This document shows, piece by piece, positions 45,447 to 56,422 of a stretch of DNA of 64,000 bases. The translations under genes were made by a program, and so were the position numbers. The notes beneath the pieces are model-generated. The model had not been told where the DNA came from and searched no databases. It was given only the letters and a program-made list of their open reading frames with translations. The stretch is from Phytoactinopolyspora halophila (GTDB lineage: Bacteria > Actinomycetota > Actinomycetes > Jiangellales > Jiangellaceae): NCBI RefSeq assembly GCF_003287285.1, contig NZ_QMIG01000004.1, positions 124,001 to 188,000 of the forward strand, read 5' to 3'. Positions within the stretch are counted from its first letter, which is position 1. Every line of letters begins with the position of its first letter.

Positions 45447-48400
45447 CAGGTGCGCGGTTTCTCCCTCATCTCGAAGGTCTCGATCACGTCGCCAACCCGG
45501 ATGTCGTTGTACGAGCCGAGATTGATACCGCACTCGAAGCCATCGCGGACTTCGGTGACGTCGTCCTTCACCCGCCGCAACGTCTCGATCCGCAACTGCT
45601 CGCCGACGACGACGCCGTCGCGGATGAGACGGGCCGAGGCATGCCGCCGGATGATACCGCTCGTGACCATGCAACCGGCGATGTTGCCGATCCGGGACGA
45701 GCGGAACACCTCGCGGATCTCCGCTGCCCCGAGCTTGGCCTCTTCGTACTCGGGCTTGAGCATGCCCTTGAGTGCCGCCTCGATCTCCTCGATCGCCGCA
45801 TAGATGACCGAGTAGTAGCGGACGTCGACACCCTCGCGCTCGGCGAGCTCCTCCACGGCACGGTTTTGCGGACGGACGTTGAAGCCGATGATGATGCCCT
45901 GGTCGATCGACGCGAGGTTGACGTCGTTCGCGGTGATGGCACCGACACCACGGTGGATGATCCGCAGGTTGACCTCGTCGCCAACATCGATCTTCGCCAG
46001 GGCATCCTCCAGCGCCTCGACGGAACCCGAGACGTCGCCCTTGAGGATGAGATTGAGCGTCTGGACCTTGCTCTCGGCCAGGAAGCTCTCCAGCGTGACC
46101 CGCTTGCGTGCCTTGGCCAGCGCCGCATTGCGTTCCATCGCCTCACGCTTCTCCGCGATCTGGCGCACCGTGCGATCGTCGCCGGCTACGAGGAACTTGT
46201 CTCCGGCACCCGGAACGGCGGTCAGGCCGAGGACCTGCACCGGCTGCGACGGAGCCGCGGAGTCGATCTGCTTGCCGAACTCATCCTGCATGGCCCGCAC
46301 ACGCCCGTACGACTGCCCAGTGACGATCGCATCGCCCGAGCGCAGGGTCCCACGCTGGACCAGGACGGTGGCCACCGGGCCGCGTCCCTTGTCGAGGTGA
46401 CCCTCGATAGCGACACCCCGGGCAAGCATGTCCGGGTTGGCCCGCAGCTCCAGCGCCGCATCCGCCGTGAGCAGCACCGCTTCGAGAAGCCTGTCGATAC
46501 CCTCGCGCTTGAGCGCCGAGATATCGACGAACATCGTCTCGCCTCCGAACTCCTCGGCGACGAGCTCGTATTCGGTGAGCTGCTGGCGGATCTTGTCCGG
46601 GTTGGCGCCTTCCTTGTCGACCTTGTTCACCGCGACGACGATCGGCACGCCGGCCGCCTGCGCGTGGTTAAGTGCCTCGATGGTCTGCGGCATGATGCCG
46701 TCGTCGGCAGCGACCACGAGGATGGCGATGTCGGTCACCTGGGCACCACGGGCACGCATGGCGGTGAACGCCTCGTGACCCGGGGTGTCGATGAAGGTAA
46801 TCGCCCGATCCTCGTCGTCATGGTCGACGTGGACCTGGTAAGCACCGATGTGCTGGGTGATCCCGCCGGACTCGCCACTGACGACGTTGGCGTTCCGGAT
46901 CGCATCCAGCAGCTTCGTCTTACCGTGATCGACGTGGCCCATGACCGTGACCACCGGCGGCCGTGGCGCCGTCCGGCCGTCGCCTTCGTCGGCGAAGTCG
47001 ATGTCGAAGGACTCCAGCAGCTCGCGGTCCTCGTCCTCGGGCGAGACGAGCTGGAGATCGTAGCCAAGCTCGGTCCCCAGCAGCTGGAATGTCTCCTCGT
47101 CGACGGACTGGGTGGCCGTCACCATCTCACCGAGGCCGAACAGCACCTGGACCAGCTGCGCGGGATCCACCTGGATACGCTCGGCAAAATCGGCCAGCGA
47201 CGCGCCACGCGGCAACCGGATCGTCTGCCCGTTCCCGCGCGGAAGGCGGACACCGCCGATGGTCGGCGCCTGCATGTTGTCGAGCTCCTGGCGCTTCTGC
47301 CGCTTGCTCTTGCGGCTCTTCGCCGGCTTTCCTCCCGGACGGCCGAACGCACCCGCGGCACCGCCGCGGCCTCGACCACCAGGACCCGGGCGACCACCGG
47401 GGCCACCGGGGCCACCACCGGGACGGCCCGCAGCGCCTGGGCCGCCGGGACCACCGGGACCGCCGCCGGGGCGAGTGCCGGGACGGCCGCCGCCACCGCC
47501 ACCGCCGGAACGGCCACGACCGCCGCCGCCACCGCCACCGTCGCGGCCGCCGCCACCGCTGTCGCGGCCGCCACCGCCGCCGCCACCGGCGGGGCGCCCG
47601 CTGGGACGCGACGGGCGAGACGGCATCATCGCCGGATTGGGACGGGGACCAGCGGTGCCCGAACCCGAGCGGGAACCACCCTGTCCGGCCTGGCCGCCCT
47701 GGCCGGCTTGGCTTCCCTGGCCGCCCTGACTGCCCTGGCCCTCGCCGGCAGTGCCACCGCCGCCATCACGGCGGCCGCTCTGCCGCTGCATACCCGTCGA
47801 GCCGCCAGAGCTGAACGGATTGTTGCCCGGACGCGGCCCCGACGGCGGACGCTGGCTACCCGGCTTGGACGACGGCGGGCCGGGCTTCGGCGCGCTCGAG
47901 CCACCCGAACGCGAGCGCTGTCCCCCGGATCCACCGGACTTCGATTTGGTGCCCCCGCCCTGGGCCGCACCCGGCGGGCCCGGCTTGGGCATCGACTTGG
48001 GTGTCGGACCCGGCTTGGGACCGGGCTTGGGTGCCGTCTGCGGCGTTTCCGGTGTCGCCGGTTCGGCAGGTTCTGACGGCGTCTCGACGGTGCCAGCGCT
48101 TGCCGCGGGCTCGGACGGCACCTGTTCGACCGCTGGCTCGCTCGGCTCGCTCGGCGCCGAATCCGCTGCCGGCTGGGCCGACGACGCCGCTGGCGCGGCA
48201 GGTGCCTCCGGAGCCGCTTCGGCCGACACCGCCGGCGGCGGCGTTGCTACGTCGGACTCCGTCTTCGTGCTCGGCTCCGCTGGCTTCGCGGCTGGCGTAC
48301 TCGGCGCCTCCGACTGCGCGGCGAACGCTTCCTTCAACCTGCGAACGACCGGCGCCTCGACGGTGGAGGACGCCGACTTGACGTACTCACCGAGATCGCT

Positions 48401-48472
48401 CAGCTTGCCGAGGACATCTTTACTCGATACGCCAAGTTCCTTGGCAAGCTCGTGTACCCGGACCTTTGCCAC
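45446..48472 (-). CDS. infB: Translation initiation factor IF-2
   Basis: GTPase that brings initiator tRNA to the ribosome, 1008 residues. Seen: N-terminal IF2N helix ([20 protein letters not shown]), a Pro/Ala/Gly-rich spacer of about 370 residues with Gly/Arg runs near residues 295-375, a second IF2N, then the G domain: [28 protein letters not shown]. Domains II-IV follow. GTG at 48472 with AAGGAG upstream. The poly-Gly spacer is a normal actinobacterial feature. Confidence 0.97.
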   Translation of the reverse strand: MAKVRVHELAKELGVSSKDVLGKLSDLGEYVKSASSTVEAPVVRRLKEAFAAQSEAPSTPAAKPAEPSTKTESDVATPPPAVSAEAAPEAPAAPAASSAQPAADSAPSEPSEPAVEQVPSEPAASAGTVETPSEPAEPATPETPQTAPKPGPKPGPTPKSMPKPGPPGAAQGGGTKSKSGGSGGQRSRSGGSSAPKPGPPSSKPGSQRPPSGPRPGNNPFSSGGSTGMQRQSGRRDGGGGTAGEGQGSQGGQGSQAGQGGQAGQGGSRSGSGTAGPRPNPAMMPSRPSRPSGRPAGGGGGGGRDSGGGGRDGGGGGGGRGRSGGGGGGGRPGTRPGGGPGGPGGPGAAGRPGGGPGGPGGRPGPGGRGRGGAAGAFGRPGGKPAKSRKSKRQKRQELDNMQAPTIGGVRLPRGNGQTIRLPRGASLADFAERIQVDPAQLVQVLFGLGEMVTATQSVDEETFQLLGTELGYDLQLVSPEDEDRELLESFDIDFADEGDGRTAPRPPVVTVMGHVDHGKTKLLDAIRNANVVSGESGGITQHIGAYQVHVDHDDEDRAITFIDTPGHEAFTAMRARGAQVTDIAILVVAADDGIMPQTIEALNHAQAAGVPIVVAVNKVDKEGANPDKIRQQLTEYELVAEEFGGETMFVDISALKREGIDRLLEAVLLTADAALELRANPDMLARGVAIEGHLDKGRGPVATVLVQRGTLRSGDAIVTGQSYGRVRAMQDEFGKQIDSAAPSQPVQVLGLTAVPGAGDKFLVAGDDRTVRQIAEKREAMERNAALAKARKRVTLESFLAESKVQTLNLILKGDVSGSVEALEDALAKIDVGDEVNLRIIHRGVGAITANDVNLASIDQGIIIGFNVRPQNRAVEELAEREGVDVRYYSVIYAAIEEIEAALKGMLKPEYEEAKLGAAEIREVFRSSRIGNIAGCMVTSGIIRRHASARLIRDGVVVGEQLRIETLRRVKDDVTEVRDGFECGINLGSYNDIRVGDVIETFEMREKPRT

Positions 48473-48636
48473 TGCTCTCCTTCTCGGTCCGGGCGCGGAG
48501 GCTCGGACCGGCTAGGTGGTGTGCGTGCTCATCGTTGCGTGCTCATCGAACGCTCGTGAGAGTCACGTCGTGTCTCCTTCTTCCTGGCCAATCAGCCGAG
48601 CCGGAACCATTCCGGAGCGGCCTTCAAGAGCCTCGT

Positions 48637-48933
48637 TTAGGCTCCCGCCGTTGCGTCGAGCCATCGCCGAACCAGGCTAACGTCGAACCTGCCCCCGCGG
48701 CGAAACGACCGCGCGAACGCTCGACGCCGCTCGGCGACGTCCAGACATCCGGTTCTCGGGTGAATATATGCACCCCTGCCCGGACGCCGGCCGCCGGGGT
48801 CCGGAACGAGCTCGATCTCCGAGCTCGATCCCTGCGCGACGACTCGCAGCAACTCGGATTTTGCCGTGCGAGACCGGCAACCAACACATGTTCGTATGGG
48901 TTGATGGCCGGACGCGCGGCCCTCCGTCGCCAT
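48637..48933 (-). CDS. ylxR: YlxR (DUF448) family nucleic acid-binding protein
   Basis: A 98-residue basic protein always found between nusA and infB. Seen: IRTCVGCRSRTAKSELLRVV and GRGAYIHPRTGCLDVAERRRAFARSFRR in part. Relatives bind RNA and have been tied to RNase P and gene regulation. The ATG at 48933 was chosen for the family length. Confidence 0.88.
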   Translation of the reverse strand: MATEGRASGHQPIRTCVGCRSRTAKSELLRVVAQGSSSEIELVPDPGGRRPGRGAYIHPRTGCLDVAERRRAFARSFRRGGRFDVSLVRRWLDATAGA

Positions 48934-49009
48934 AGTTTACCGTCTCTTCCGGCTGATCCGTGAACCGTGCTGGATACGGGCTATCGCCCACGCGTGCGGG
49001 CAGGTGGCT

Positions 49010-50014
49010 CTACGCCTCGTCCGGGTGGATCGTCGTCATCGACTCGTCCGGCTGCGTGTCCGGGCGGATGTCGATACGCCATCCCGTGAGGCGGGCCGCG
49101 AGCCGGGCGTTCTGGCCTTCCCTGCCGATCGCCAACGAGAGCTGGAAGTCGGGCACGATCACCCGGGCGGCCTTGCCTCCCATATCGACGATGTCGACAC
49201 TCTGCACCCGCGCCGGCGACAACGCGTTGGCCACGAACTCGGCCGGATCCTCCGACCAGTCGATGATATCGATCTTCTCGCCGTTGAGTTCGGTCATGAC
49301 CGACCGGACCCGGGCCCCCATCGGGCCGATGCACGCGCCCTTGGCGTTGACCCCCGCGATGGTGGACCGGACTGCGATCTTGGTGCGGTGGCCGGCCTCC
49401 CGCGCGATCGCCACGACCTCGACCGTTCCGTCCGAGATCTCGGGCACCTCGAAGGCGAACAGCCGCTTGACCAGATTCGGGTGGGTGCGCGACAACGTCA
49501 CGAGCGGTCCGCGCAAGCCCTTGCGCACCTGAACGACGTAGCACCTGATCCGGCTGCCGTGCGGGTACTGTTCACCGGGAACTTGCTCGGCGCTGGGAAG
49601 CGACGCTTCGATGCGGCCGAGATCGACCTGCACGTGTCGCGGATCCGGATCCTGCTGGATGGTGCCCGAGACGATGTCGCCTTCCTTGCTGTGGAACTCG
49701 CCGAACGTGGCCTCGTCTTCGGCGTCCCGGAAGCGCTGCAGGATCTCCTGCTTGGCGGTGGTCGCGGCGATCCGCCCGAAGCCGATCGGGGTGTCGTCCC
49801 ACTCGCGCACCACCGTGCCGTCGTCGTCGACCTCCTGCGCCCAGACCGTCACGTGCCCCGACGTACGGTCAAGCTCCACCCGCGCGTGCGTGTGCGGAGC
49901 GTCGGTGCGCTGGTAGGCCAGCAGCAGTGCCCGTTCGATCGCCTCGACGACGCGATCGAATGGGATCTCCTTCTCCCGTTCGAGGGAGCGAAGGAGGGAA
50001 AGGTCGATGTCCAC
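49010..50014 (-). CDS. nusA: Transcription termination/antitermination protein NusA
   Basis: RNA polymerase pausing and antitermination factor, 334 residues. Seen: N-terminal NusA domain ([20 protein letters not shown]), S1 domain ([20 protein letters not shown]), KH1 ([17 protein letters not shown] and [11 protein letters not shown]) and KH2 ([20 protein letters not shown]). The C-terminal acidic repeats of E. coli NusA are absent, as usual in Gram-positives. GTG at 50014; the annotation could extend upstream but overlaps rimP out of frame. Confidence 0.95.
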   Translation of the reverse strand: MDIDLSLLRSLEREKEIPFDRVVEAIERALLLAYQRTDAPHTHARVELDRTSGHVTVWAQEVDDDGTVVREWDDTPIGFGRIAATTAKQEILQRFRDAEDEATFGEFHSKEGDIVSGTIQQDPDPRHVQVDLGRIEASLPSAEQVPGEQYPHGSRIRCYVVQVRKGLRGPLVTLSRTHPNLVKRLFAFEVPEISDGTVEVVAIAREAGHRTKIAVRSTIAGVNAKGACIGPMGARVRSVMTELNGEKIDIIDWSEDPAEFVANALSPARVQSVDIVDMGGKAARVIVPDFQLSLAIGREGQNARLAARLTGWRIDIRPDTQPDESMTTIHPDEA

Positions 50015-50021
50015 GTCACGT

Positions 50022-50498
50022 TCACCCCGTTTCGATGTCGGTGGCGCGGCTGAACTCGACCTGAACCCGCGCCTTGTCGACATCGCCGTACACGATCTCG
50101 CGTTTGGTGCCGTCCACGTCCAGAACCGCCGAGGTGTCGTCGCTCGACTCGACACGTCCGGTCACCACCGACCCGTCGGTCTTCTTGACCTTGACGAGCC
50201 GGCCTTCGGCTCGCGCCCAGTGCCGCGGAAGCTGCAGCGGCCGGGACACGCCGGGTGAGCTGACCTCAAGCGTGTACGGCGCTTCCCCCATGGCGGCGCT
50301 CTCGTCGAGAGCCTCGGAGATGATCCGGGAGATCTCCGCGCACCGGTCGAGGTCGACCCCGCCCTCGGCATCGACGATGACCTGCACCCGGCTCCGGCGT
50401 CCGGCCTGGGAGACGCTGAGCTCCTCGAAATCCAAGCCTTCGCGCTCGACAATCGGCGCGATGATCTCCTTCAGGAGGTCACGATCCGCCGGACTCAC
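50022..50498 (-). CDS. rimP: Ribosome maturation factor RimP
   Basis: 30S assembly factor, 158 residues. Seen: [39 protein letters not shown], and [14 protein letters not shown] with the C-terminal Sm-like domain. The GTG at 50498 has AGGAGG at 6 nt; the GTG two codons earlier is too close to that site. First gene of the nusA operon. Confidence 0.93.
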   Translation of the reverse strand: MSPADRDLLKEIIAPIVEREGLDFEELSVSQAGRRSRVQVIVDAEGGVDLDRCAEISRIISEALDESAAMGEAPYTLEVSSPGVSRPLQLPRHWARAEGRLVKVKKTDGSVVTGRVESSDDTSAVLDVDGTKREIVYGDVDKARVQVEFSRATDIETG

Positions 50499-50630
50499 AC
50501 GCACCCTCCTCGCTCTCGAGTTGTCCGGCCCAGCTGGCCGGTCACGCTGTCAACCTTAACCGATGCGTCGCACCCATGCGGCGAGGAGTGAACCACGAGG
50601 TGAACCGCCCGAGACACGCCGCTCCCACGT

Positions 50631-50686
50631 CGATGATCATCGGCATTTTTCAGGGTCATACCGGGCTAAATCGTTCATGATCATGA
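50631..50686. repeat. Two ATGATCAT palindromes upstream of rimP
   Basis: CGATGATCATCG (50631-50642) and TCATGATCATGA (50675-50686) are each perfect 12-bp palindromes in the divergent region. The second contains the right half of the hairpin-A core. May be a decayed relative. Confidence 0.4.
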
Positions 50687-50725
50687 CGAAGGGGACCACG
50701 CGGACGGCTCCGGCATGCGAACGGT

Positions 50726-50731
50726 TACGGT
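50726..50731 (+). promoter_or_regulatory. -10 hexamer of DUF4439-partner lipoprotein gene
   Basis: TACGGT, 6 nt before the GTG at 50738 (leaderless). Confidence 0.45.
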
Positions 50732-50737
50732 TACCCG

Positions 50738-51352
50738 GTGAGCCTCATGGTCGACGTATCCCGACGACGCGCGCTCCTGGCATTGGCCGGCATCCCCGTC
50801 GCGGGGATGGCGCTCGCGTCATGCAGCGAGACTCATCCCGCGAAACGCCGCGCACCTCACCACCACCCCGACCGCGACTCCGTGGTCCGGTGGCGTGCCA
50901 TCCAGCTGGAGCAACGGCTGCTCGCGCGGCACGCCGAGACGGTCACGCACCATCCAGAACTCGAGGACCTGCTCGGCACGCCCACGGCGCACCATCGGGC
51001 GCATCTCGAAGCCTTGCTCGACGACGGTCCACTCCCCCGCCTCGCATCCGTCGATGACGCATCCGGCGTTTCCGGGACGGCCGCAGACGGGAGGACGTCC
51101 GGGTCCGGAACGGACACCGGCCCGGGCGACGCCGGCCCGGGAGAGACCGGCCCGGGAGAGACCGAGCCGCCCGAGATCCCCGCCAATCCCGGCGATGCCC
51201 TCGCAGCCATCCGCGACGCGGAACGCACCGCGTCCGACCTGCACATCACGGAGTGCGTGAACGCCACGAGCCCGCGCCTGGCGGCCCTTCTGGGGTCACT
51301 CGCCGCGGCCGAGGCGGCACACGACGCGGACCTCGACGGTGGCGCCGCATGA
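50738..51352 (+). CDS. Putative lipoprotein, partner of DUF4439 protein
   Basis: A 204-residue secreted protein. The N-terminus has an RRR motif followed by a hydrophobic stretch and the lipobox ALASC (Cys about residue 29), consistent with a Tat-type lipoprotein. A His-rich helix (HHHPDRD, LLARHAETVTHHPELEDLL) and a Gly/Pro/Thr-rich linker follow. Function unknown. The next gene overlaps by 4 nt; the pair sits beside rimP in many actinobacteria. Confidence 0.7.
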   Translation: MSLMVDVSRRRALLALAGIPVAGMALASCSETHPAKRRAPHHHPDRDSVVRWRAIQLEQRLLARHAETVTHHPELEDLLGTPTAHHRAHLEALLDDGPLPRLASVDDASGVSGTAADGRTSGSGTDTGPGDAGPGETGPGETEPPEIPANPGDALAAIRDAERTASDLHITECVNATSPRLAALLGSLAAAEAAHDADLDGGAA

Positions 51353-51849
51353 ACCGTTCCGTGCGGTTTCCGACCAGTGACGTGTCCGACGACGCGACAC
51401 CACCCGACGACGTCGTCGCGGCGCTCCAGGCCACACTTGCTGGAGAACACGCCTGCGTGTACGGCTACGGCGTGGCAGGGGCGTATCTCGACGACGACGA
51501 GCTCGCGGCGGCACGCCAGGCGTTGGAGGTTCACGAGCAGCGGCGGGACACGCTCCGCGAGCATCTCCTCGCCATGGACGTCGAGCCCGAGGCCGCGCTG
51601 CCCGCCTATGCGTTACCGTTCGCGGTGGACGATGCGACCTCGGCCCGGGAACTCGCCGGTGTCCTGGAGGAGCGCCTCGGCGCCGTCTACATCGACCTCA
51701 TCGGGGCCGGGACCGGCGTGGATCTTCGCGAGCTGGCTGCCGAAGCCGTCGTCGACACCGCGGTGCGCGCAGCCCGATGGGGCGTGGCGCTCTCCGCCTT
51801 CCCCGGCCTCGAGGGCCGCGAGGGGGCGCCGGATGCCGCCGGCGAGTGA
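51349..51849 (+). CDS. DUF4439 (ferritin-like) domain protein
   Basis: A 166-residue all-helical protein matching the ferritin-like DUF4439 family: ALQATLAGEHACVYGYGVAG then EVHEQRRDTLREHLLAMDVE. Glu/His pairs could form a metal site. The ATG at 51349 overlaps the upstream stop (ATGA), so the two proteins are probably made together. Confidence 0.82.
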   Translation: MNRSVRFPTSDVSDDATPPDDVVAALQATLAGEHACVYGYGVAGAYLDDDELAAARQALEVHEQRRDTLREHLLAMDVEPEAALPAYALPFAVDDATSARELAGVLEERLGAVYIDLIGAGTGVDLRELAAEAVVDTAVRAARWGVALSAFPGLEGREGAPDAAGE

Positions 51850-51885
51850 CCGGACGCCGGCGAGTGACATGTCCAGCGGCTCCGG

Positions 51886-52290
51886 TCAGGATCGTGCCGC
51901 ACCGGCGGGCGCCGGCTGGTACGTCCCGAATGCCCACACGTTGCCTTCCGGGTCACGCGCCGCGTAGTCGCGCGAGCCATAGTCCTGGTCCGTGGGCTCC
52001 ATGACGATCTCGGCACCCGCCGCGGCAGCGCGATCACGGTGCGCGTCCACGTCCTCTACTACGACGTAGACGCACGAGGGCGTGATATCGAAGACCGAAT
52101 CCCCGGTGCGGATGCCACTCACCATGATCATGCTGCCGGCACAGCTCATCTGGGCATGCACCACCTGGCCGTCGTGCTCGGCGACCTCCTCTTCGGTGAA
52201 CCCGAACGCCGCAGCGAGGAACGCCAGGGCGCTGCGGGGGTCGCGGTAGCTGACCACTGGAAAGATCGTCTGGTGCGGTTCGTGATTCAT
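51886..52290 (-). CDS. VOC/PhnB-like family protein
   Basis: A 134-residue glyoxalase-fold protein, PhnB-like: FPVVSYRDPRSALAFLAAAFG, EPTDQDYGSRDYAARDPEGNVW. The ATG at 52290 has TAGGAT 7 nt upstream. It follows the AraC-type regulator gene on the same strand, and such pairs are common; ligand unknown. Confidence 0.8.
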   Translation of the reverse strand: MNHEPHQTIFPVVSYRDPRSALAFLAAAFGFTEEEVAEHDGQVVHAQMSCAGSMIMVSGIRTGDSVFDITPSCVYVVVEDVDAHRDRAAAAGAEIVMEPTDQDYGSRDYAARDPEGNVWAFGTYQPAPAGAARS

Positions 52291-52297
52291 GCTCGCG

Positions 52298-52303
52298 ATC
52301 CTA
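52298..52303 (-). promoter_or_regulatory. -10 hexamer of VOC gene (leaderless)
   Basis: TAGGAT, 7 nt before the ATG at 52290. Confidence 0.45.
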
Positions 52304-52363
52304 GGCACCACGCCGGATGCCCGCTTGGAGAAATGTGACCTCCCCGGCATCGGTGCCAGGCCG

Positions 52364-53218
52364 TCAGCTCGACGAGCCGGGCGGAGGGTTCCGCTCCGCC
52401 ATCAGGTCGGTAGGAGTGCAGCCAGCCATCTCCTGGACCTCGTGCACCAGGTGGCTGTGATCGGCGTAGCCACAGTCCGCCGCGACATCACTGATGGCTC
52501 GGGATCCGTCGAGCATGCGCACCGCCCGGGCGAACCGCAGCACCCGCGCGGCCGCCTTGGGCCGGAGACCGACGTGATGCCGGAAACGGTCACCGAAATG
52601 TCTCCGGCTCCATCCGATGTCAGCGGCAAGTCGACCGATCTCGATCTGCCCCTCCGAGCGGCGTATCCGTTCCCATGCCCACCCGATGGCAGGTTCCACG
52701 GCCCGGGCCCGCTCGGCGCGCCGGAGCAAGAACGTGTCGACGATGCCGAACCGGGTGCCCCAGTCGGGCGCCGATACCAGCTGGTCGACCAGATCCGCCG
52801 CCGATGGACCGAGCACGTCCGCCAGCTCCAGCGAACCGGACCGGAGCTCATCACCGGCCAGGCCCAGCATGCGGAACGCGCCGAGCGGGGTGAGATCGAT
52901 CTGCAAGCCCCGCTGACCGCCCGCGTACTCGGTAACCGCGTAGGTGTCGGAAAAGCCCGCCACGAACGATGTCAACCTGATCGGCGCTCCCGCACCGTCG
53001 ACGAGACCGCTCACCCGCAGCGTGTCCCCGAAGCTGATGATGACCGGCACGCGCGCCGACGGGACCTCGCGCCGGCGGACCGGCCGGAGCGCGTGCTCGC
53101 GGTACCCGACATAGCCGACGACGTCGGCGGCCAGGGCCGGATGTGGCGGACACGCCGCGAACGCCCACGAGACGTCGGCGTCCTCGTGCCGCGACGTCGA
53201 GATGGTCCGGGACGTCAT
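52364..53218 (-). CDS. AraC family transcriptional regulator
   Basis: A 284-residue regulator: a beta-rich N-terminal sensor (residues 1-150), then the double HTH (EIGRLAADIGWSRRHFGDRF and AISDVAADCGYADHSHLVHE). The ATG at 53218 has GATAAT 6 nt upstream and no ribosome site. The likely target is the VOC gene 73 nt downstream, by proximity. Confidence 0.85.
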   Translation of the reverse strand: MTSRTISTSRHEDADVSWAFAACPPHPALAADVVGYVGYREHALRPVRRREVPSARVPVIISFGDTLRVSGLVDGAGAPIRLTSFVAGFSDTYAVTEYAGGQRGLQIDLTPLGAFRMLGLAGDELRSGSLELADVLGPSAADLVDQLVSAPDWGTRFGIVDTFLLRRAERARAVEPAIGWAWERIRRSEGQIEIGRLAADIGWSRRHFGDRFRHHVGLRPKAAARVLRFARAVRMLDGSRAISDVAADCGYADHSHLVHEVQEMAGCTPTDLMAERNPPPGSSS

Positions 53219-53224
53219 GCTCGC

Positions 53225-53230
53225 ATTATC
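53225..53230 (-). promoter_or_regulatory. -10 hexamer of AraC regulator gene (leaderless)
   Basis: GATAAT, the closest match to TATAAT in this set, 6 nt before the ATG at 53218. Confidence 0.5.
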
Positions 53231-53287
53231 CACCGCCGGTGGGCGTGATCGCTCGACGCCGGCAGACCGGCGGCGCGGCCGGACTGC

Positions 53288-55051
53288 TCAGGAACGGCGC
53301 ACCAGCGACCGGATGTAGCCGACGGCGTCGGACACGGCCACCTCGGTGCGCTCGCCGGAACGCCGATCCTTGACCTCGACGTTGCCCCCGGCCAGCGCGC
53401 GCCCGACGACGATGATCGTCGGCACCCCGATGAGTTCCGAGTCGTTGAACTTCACACCCGGGCTGACGCTCTCGCGGTCGTCGTAAAGCACCGAAACTCC
53501 CGCCGCCTCGAGCTCGCGGGCAAGTTCGTCCGCGGCGGTGAACACCGATGCATCCTTGCCGGTGGCGACGATGTGCACGTCGGCCGGTGCGACCTCACGC
53601 GGCCAGATGATGCCGTTCTCGTCGTGCGAATTCTCGACGATCGCCGCGACCGCACGCGACACACCGACCCCGTACGAGCCCATGGTGACCGTGACCAGCT
53701 TGCCGTTCTCGTCCAGCACCTGCAGGCCCAGGGCCTCGGCATACTTGCGTCCCAGCTGGAAGATGTGGCCCATCTCGATGCCCCGCGCCAGCTCTAGCGG
53801 ACCCGAACCGTCCGGCGCGGGGTCACCTTCGCGGACGTCGGCGGCCTCGATGGTGCCGTCCGGGGTGAAGTCGCGGCCGCACACGAGATCCACCACGTGG
53901 TGACCGTGCTGATCGGCGCCGGTCACCCACCTGGTGCCCGCGACGACGCGGGGATCGACCAGGTAGCGGATGCCGGATACGTTCTTCTCACCCAGCACCC
54001 CCGGGCCGACATATCCCCTGGTCAAGGCCGGGTAGGCTGCGAAATCGTCGTCGGTGAATGTCTCCAGCGTCGCCGGTTCGAGCTGTGCCTGCAGGCGCTT
54101 CTCGTCGACCTCGCGGTCGCCGGGCACGCCGACCGCGAGCGGCTCGCGTGTCCCGTCCGGCTGGCGCACCATGACCAGGACGTTCTTGAGGGTATCTGCG
54201 GCCGTCCACGGACGGTCGTCACGCGGGAAGCGCTCGTTGAGAAAGTCAACGAGGGTTTCGATCGTCGGCGTGTCCGGCGTGTCCTCCACGTGTGCCGCTG
54301 GCGCGTCGTCGTAGGGCACGGGATCGGGCGCCGGCGTCACCACCGCCTCGACGTTCGCCGCGTAGCCTCCCGGCGAGCGCACATACGTGTCCTCGCCGTT
54401 CTTGGCCGTGGCCAGGAACTCCTCGCTGGCCGATCCGCCCATGGCGCCCGACATCGCCGCGACGATCTCGTACTCGAGGCCCAGCCGGTCGAAGATCTTG
54501 ATGTATGCCTCGCGGTGCGCGTTGTACGAGCGCAGGAACGCCTCGTCCGAGACGTCGAACGAGTACGAGTCCTTCATCACGAACTCGCGTCCGCGCAGGA
54601 GGCCGGCCCGTGGACGCTGCTCGTCCCGGTACTTCGTCTGGATCTGGTACAGCGACAGCGGCAGGTCCTTGTACGACGAGTACAAGTCCTTCACCAGGAG
54701 GGTGAACATCTCCTCGTGGGTCGGACCCAGCAGGTAGTCAGCCTGCTTGCGATCCTTGACCCGGAAGACGCTGTCGCCGTATTCCGCCCAGCGGTTGCTT
54801 GCCTCGTAGGGCTCGCGCGGCAGCAGCGCCGGGAAGTGCACCTCCTGCGCGCCGATCGCGTCCATCTCCTCGCGAATGATCGCCTCGATGTTGCGCAGCA
54901 CCTGATATCCGAGCGGCAACCAGCTGTAGATTCCGGGGGCCGCGCGGCGGATGTATCCGGCGCGAACCAGCAGCGTGTGGCTGACGACGTCGGCATCGAC
55001 AGGATCCTCCCGCAAGGTGCGGAGGAACAGGGTCGACATGCGCATGACCAC
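53288..55051 (-). CDS. proS: Prolyl-tRNA synthetase (bacterial type with editing domain)
   Basis: Class II synthetase of 587 residues. Seen: motif 1 region [18 protein letters not shown], motif 2 [21 protein letters not shown] (in two pieces), the inserted YbaK-like editing domain at about 225-390, motif 3 [16 protein letters not shown], and the anticodon domain. GTG at 55051 has GGAG 7 nt upstream; ATGs at 55045 and 55039 are alternatives. Confidence 0.95.
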   Translation of the reverse strand: MVMRMSTLFLRTLREDPVDADVVSHTLLVRAGYIRRAAPGIYSWLPLGYQVLRNIEAIIREEMDAIGAQEVHFPALLPREPYEASNRWAEYGDSVFRVKDRKQADYLLGPTHEEMFTLLVKDLYSSYKDLPLSLYQIQTKYRDEQRPRAGLLRGREFVMKDSYSFDVSDEAFLRSYNAHREAYIKIFDRLGLEYEIVAAMSGAMGGSASEEFLATAKNGEDTYVRSPGGYAANVEAVVTPAPDPVPYDDAPAAHVEDTPDTPTIETLVDFLNERFPRDDRPWTAADTLKNVLVMVRQPDGTREPLAVGVPGDREVDEKRLQAQLEPATLETFTDDDFAAYPALTRGYVGPGVLGEKNVSGIRYLVDPRVVAGTRWVTGADQHGHHVVDLVCGRDFTPDGTIEAADVREGDPAPDGSGPLELARGIEMGHIFQLGRKYAEALGLQVLDENGKLVTVTMGSYGVGVSRAVAAIVENSHDENGIIWPREVAPADVHIVATGKDASVFTAADELARELEAAGVSVLYDDRESVSPGVKFNDSELIGVPTIIVVGRALAGGNVEVKDRRSGERTEVAVSDAVGYIRSLVRRS

Positions 55052-55173
55052 GGGCGTACTCCAGTTGACTGTGCGGCGATTGAACTACGAACGACGCCGA
55101 GAATAGCTGCTATGCGGGCTGCCGCGACACCCGATACCCGTGCCTCCGCATCGGGCGGGGCATAGCCCGGCGG

Positions 55174-56403
55174 TCATTCCGCTTCGATCATCTCCAGGCC
55201 GGCGTCGGCGCCGCCCCGATCTTCGACGATGGACGTGGTGCGATCCAGCGCCTCCTCCAGGCGGGACTCGCTCGCCGTCCCGGACTCTCCGGTGGCCAGG
55301 GCCGCCGGGACGTGCAGCACTTCGACCGGCAGCTCGTAGGTCTGGTACAGCGGCAAGTACTCCGCCGCGGTGGTGGAGAACGAGCCGTCGGTGACGTCTT
55401 CCGTGAAGGTCAGGCGGGCCAGCAGTCCTTCCGAAAGCGGGCTCTCGGGCCGCGCGTGGTTCGCCATCAGGTTTCCGAGGCCGTAGACCACCCACTGGCC
55501 GTCGAACTCTTCCATCGGCTGCACGACATGCGCGTGATGTCCCAGCAGGGCGTCGACGTCGTCGGATGCGATCAACCGCGGCGCCAGCTCCCGTTGCTGG
55601 CGGTTGGGGTCGTGAACGTACTCGTCACCCCAATGCAAGGCCACGATGACGACTTCGGCACCCGCATCGCGGGCGGCGGCCGCGTCGTCGAGGATGTCCT
55701 CCTCGTCGATGCGGTTGCTGCGCCACTCCTCACCGTTCGGATAGGGAATGCCGTTGAACCCGAACGTGTAGGAGATGAGGCCAACATTGACGCTGCCCTC
55801 GGGTGTTTCAACGGAGATGATGGTCTGCTCCTGGCTCTCCTCCTTCGTGCGGGCCGATCCGGCATGGGCCAACCCGTGTTCCTCCAGGGTGTCGAGCGTG
55901 CGCTGCACTCCGTCGGCCCCCTGATCGAAGACGTGGTTCGACGCGGTGGTGCACGCGTCGTACCCGGTTTCTGCGAGGGCAGGGACGATCTGCGGCGGAC
56001 CGGAGAACCTGGGATAGCCCTCGAACGGGCCGTCCTCGGGCGCGATCGGCACTTCGAGATGGCAGATCGCGAGGTCGGATTCGCTGACCACGGGCTCGAT
56101 ATTCGCGAGCTGCGGCGCGAAATTCCAGGTTCCGTCGGAATCGGCGTCGCGTTTGGCCTGGGTCCACAGCCGCTCGTGCAGCAACACGTCGCCCGTCGCC
56201 GCCACGCTGAAATCGCGAGGCTTCGGGTCGGGCGTAGGGGTAGGAGTGGGAGCAGGCGTCGAGGGCGGCGTCGTTTCGCCGGCAGCCTCGGTGGACGGCG
56301 ACTCCGGCCCGGAGGTCGCCTGGCTTTCGCTGTCACCGCAGGCCGCCACCACCAGGGCGCAGGCCGCGAGGATCGCTGGCATCCGTCCCAGTCGGAACAT
56401 CAC
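55174..56403 (-). CDS. CapA-family (PGA_cap) metallophosphatase-like lipoprotein
   Basis: A 409-residue secreted lipoprotein: signal peptide with lipobox VVAAC (Cys about 22), a Thr/Pro linker, then the CapA fold (AATGDVLLHERL, LEVPIAPE, TTASNHVFDQG, ALHWGDEYVHDP, LLGHHAHVVQP). Relatives support poly-gamma-glutamate capsule synthesis in Bacillus; many actinobacterial members have no capsule locus, as here. GTG at 56403 (or ATG at 56400): GATACT lies 6 nt upstream of the GTG. Confidence 0.82.
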   Translation of the reverse strand: MMFRLGRMPAILAACALVVAACGDSESQATSGPESPSTEAAGETTPPSTPAPTPTPTPDPKPRDFSVAATGDVLLHERLWTQAKRDADSDGTWNFAPQLANIEPVVSESDLAICHLEVPIAPEDGPFEGYPRFSGPPQIVPALAETGYDACTTASNHVFDQGADGVQRTLDTLEEHGLAHAGSARTKEESQEQTIISVETPEGSVNVGLISYTFGFNGIPYPNGEEWRSNRIDEEDILDDAAAARDAGAEVVIVALHWGDEYVHDPNRQQRELAPRLIASDDVDALLGHHAHVVQPMEEFDGQWVVYGLGNLMANHARPESPLSEGLLARLTFTEDVTDGSFSTTAAEYLPLYQTYELPVEVLHVPAALATGESGTASESRLEEALDRTTSIVEDRGGADAGLEMIEAE

Positions 56404-56409
56404 CGAACC

Positions 56410-56415
56410 AGTATC
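56410..56415 (-). promoter_or_regulatory. -10 hexamer of CapA-like gene (leaderless)
   Basis: GATACT, 6 nt before the GTG at 56403; it lies just after hairpin A4. Confidence 0.45.
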
Positions 56416-56422
56416 TCCTTGT

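Noticed and set aside
47300-47640. Gly-codon run in infB as a DNA minisatellite of interest
   Set aside because: It is the known variable Gly-rich spacer of actinobacterial IF-2.
44819-48076. 1085-codon open frame antisense to infB and rbfA
   Set aside because: Shadow of high-GC coding sequence; low-complexity Thr/Ala/Arg repeats mirror the infB Gly/Pro spacer and no family is recognisable.
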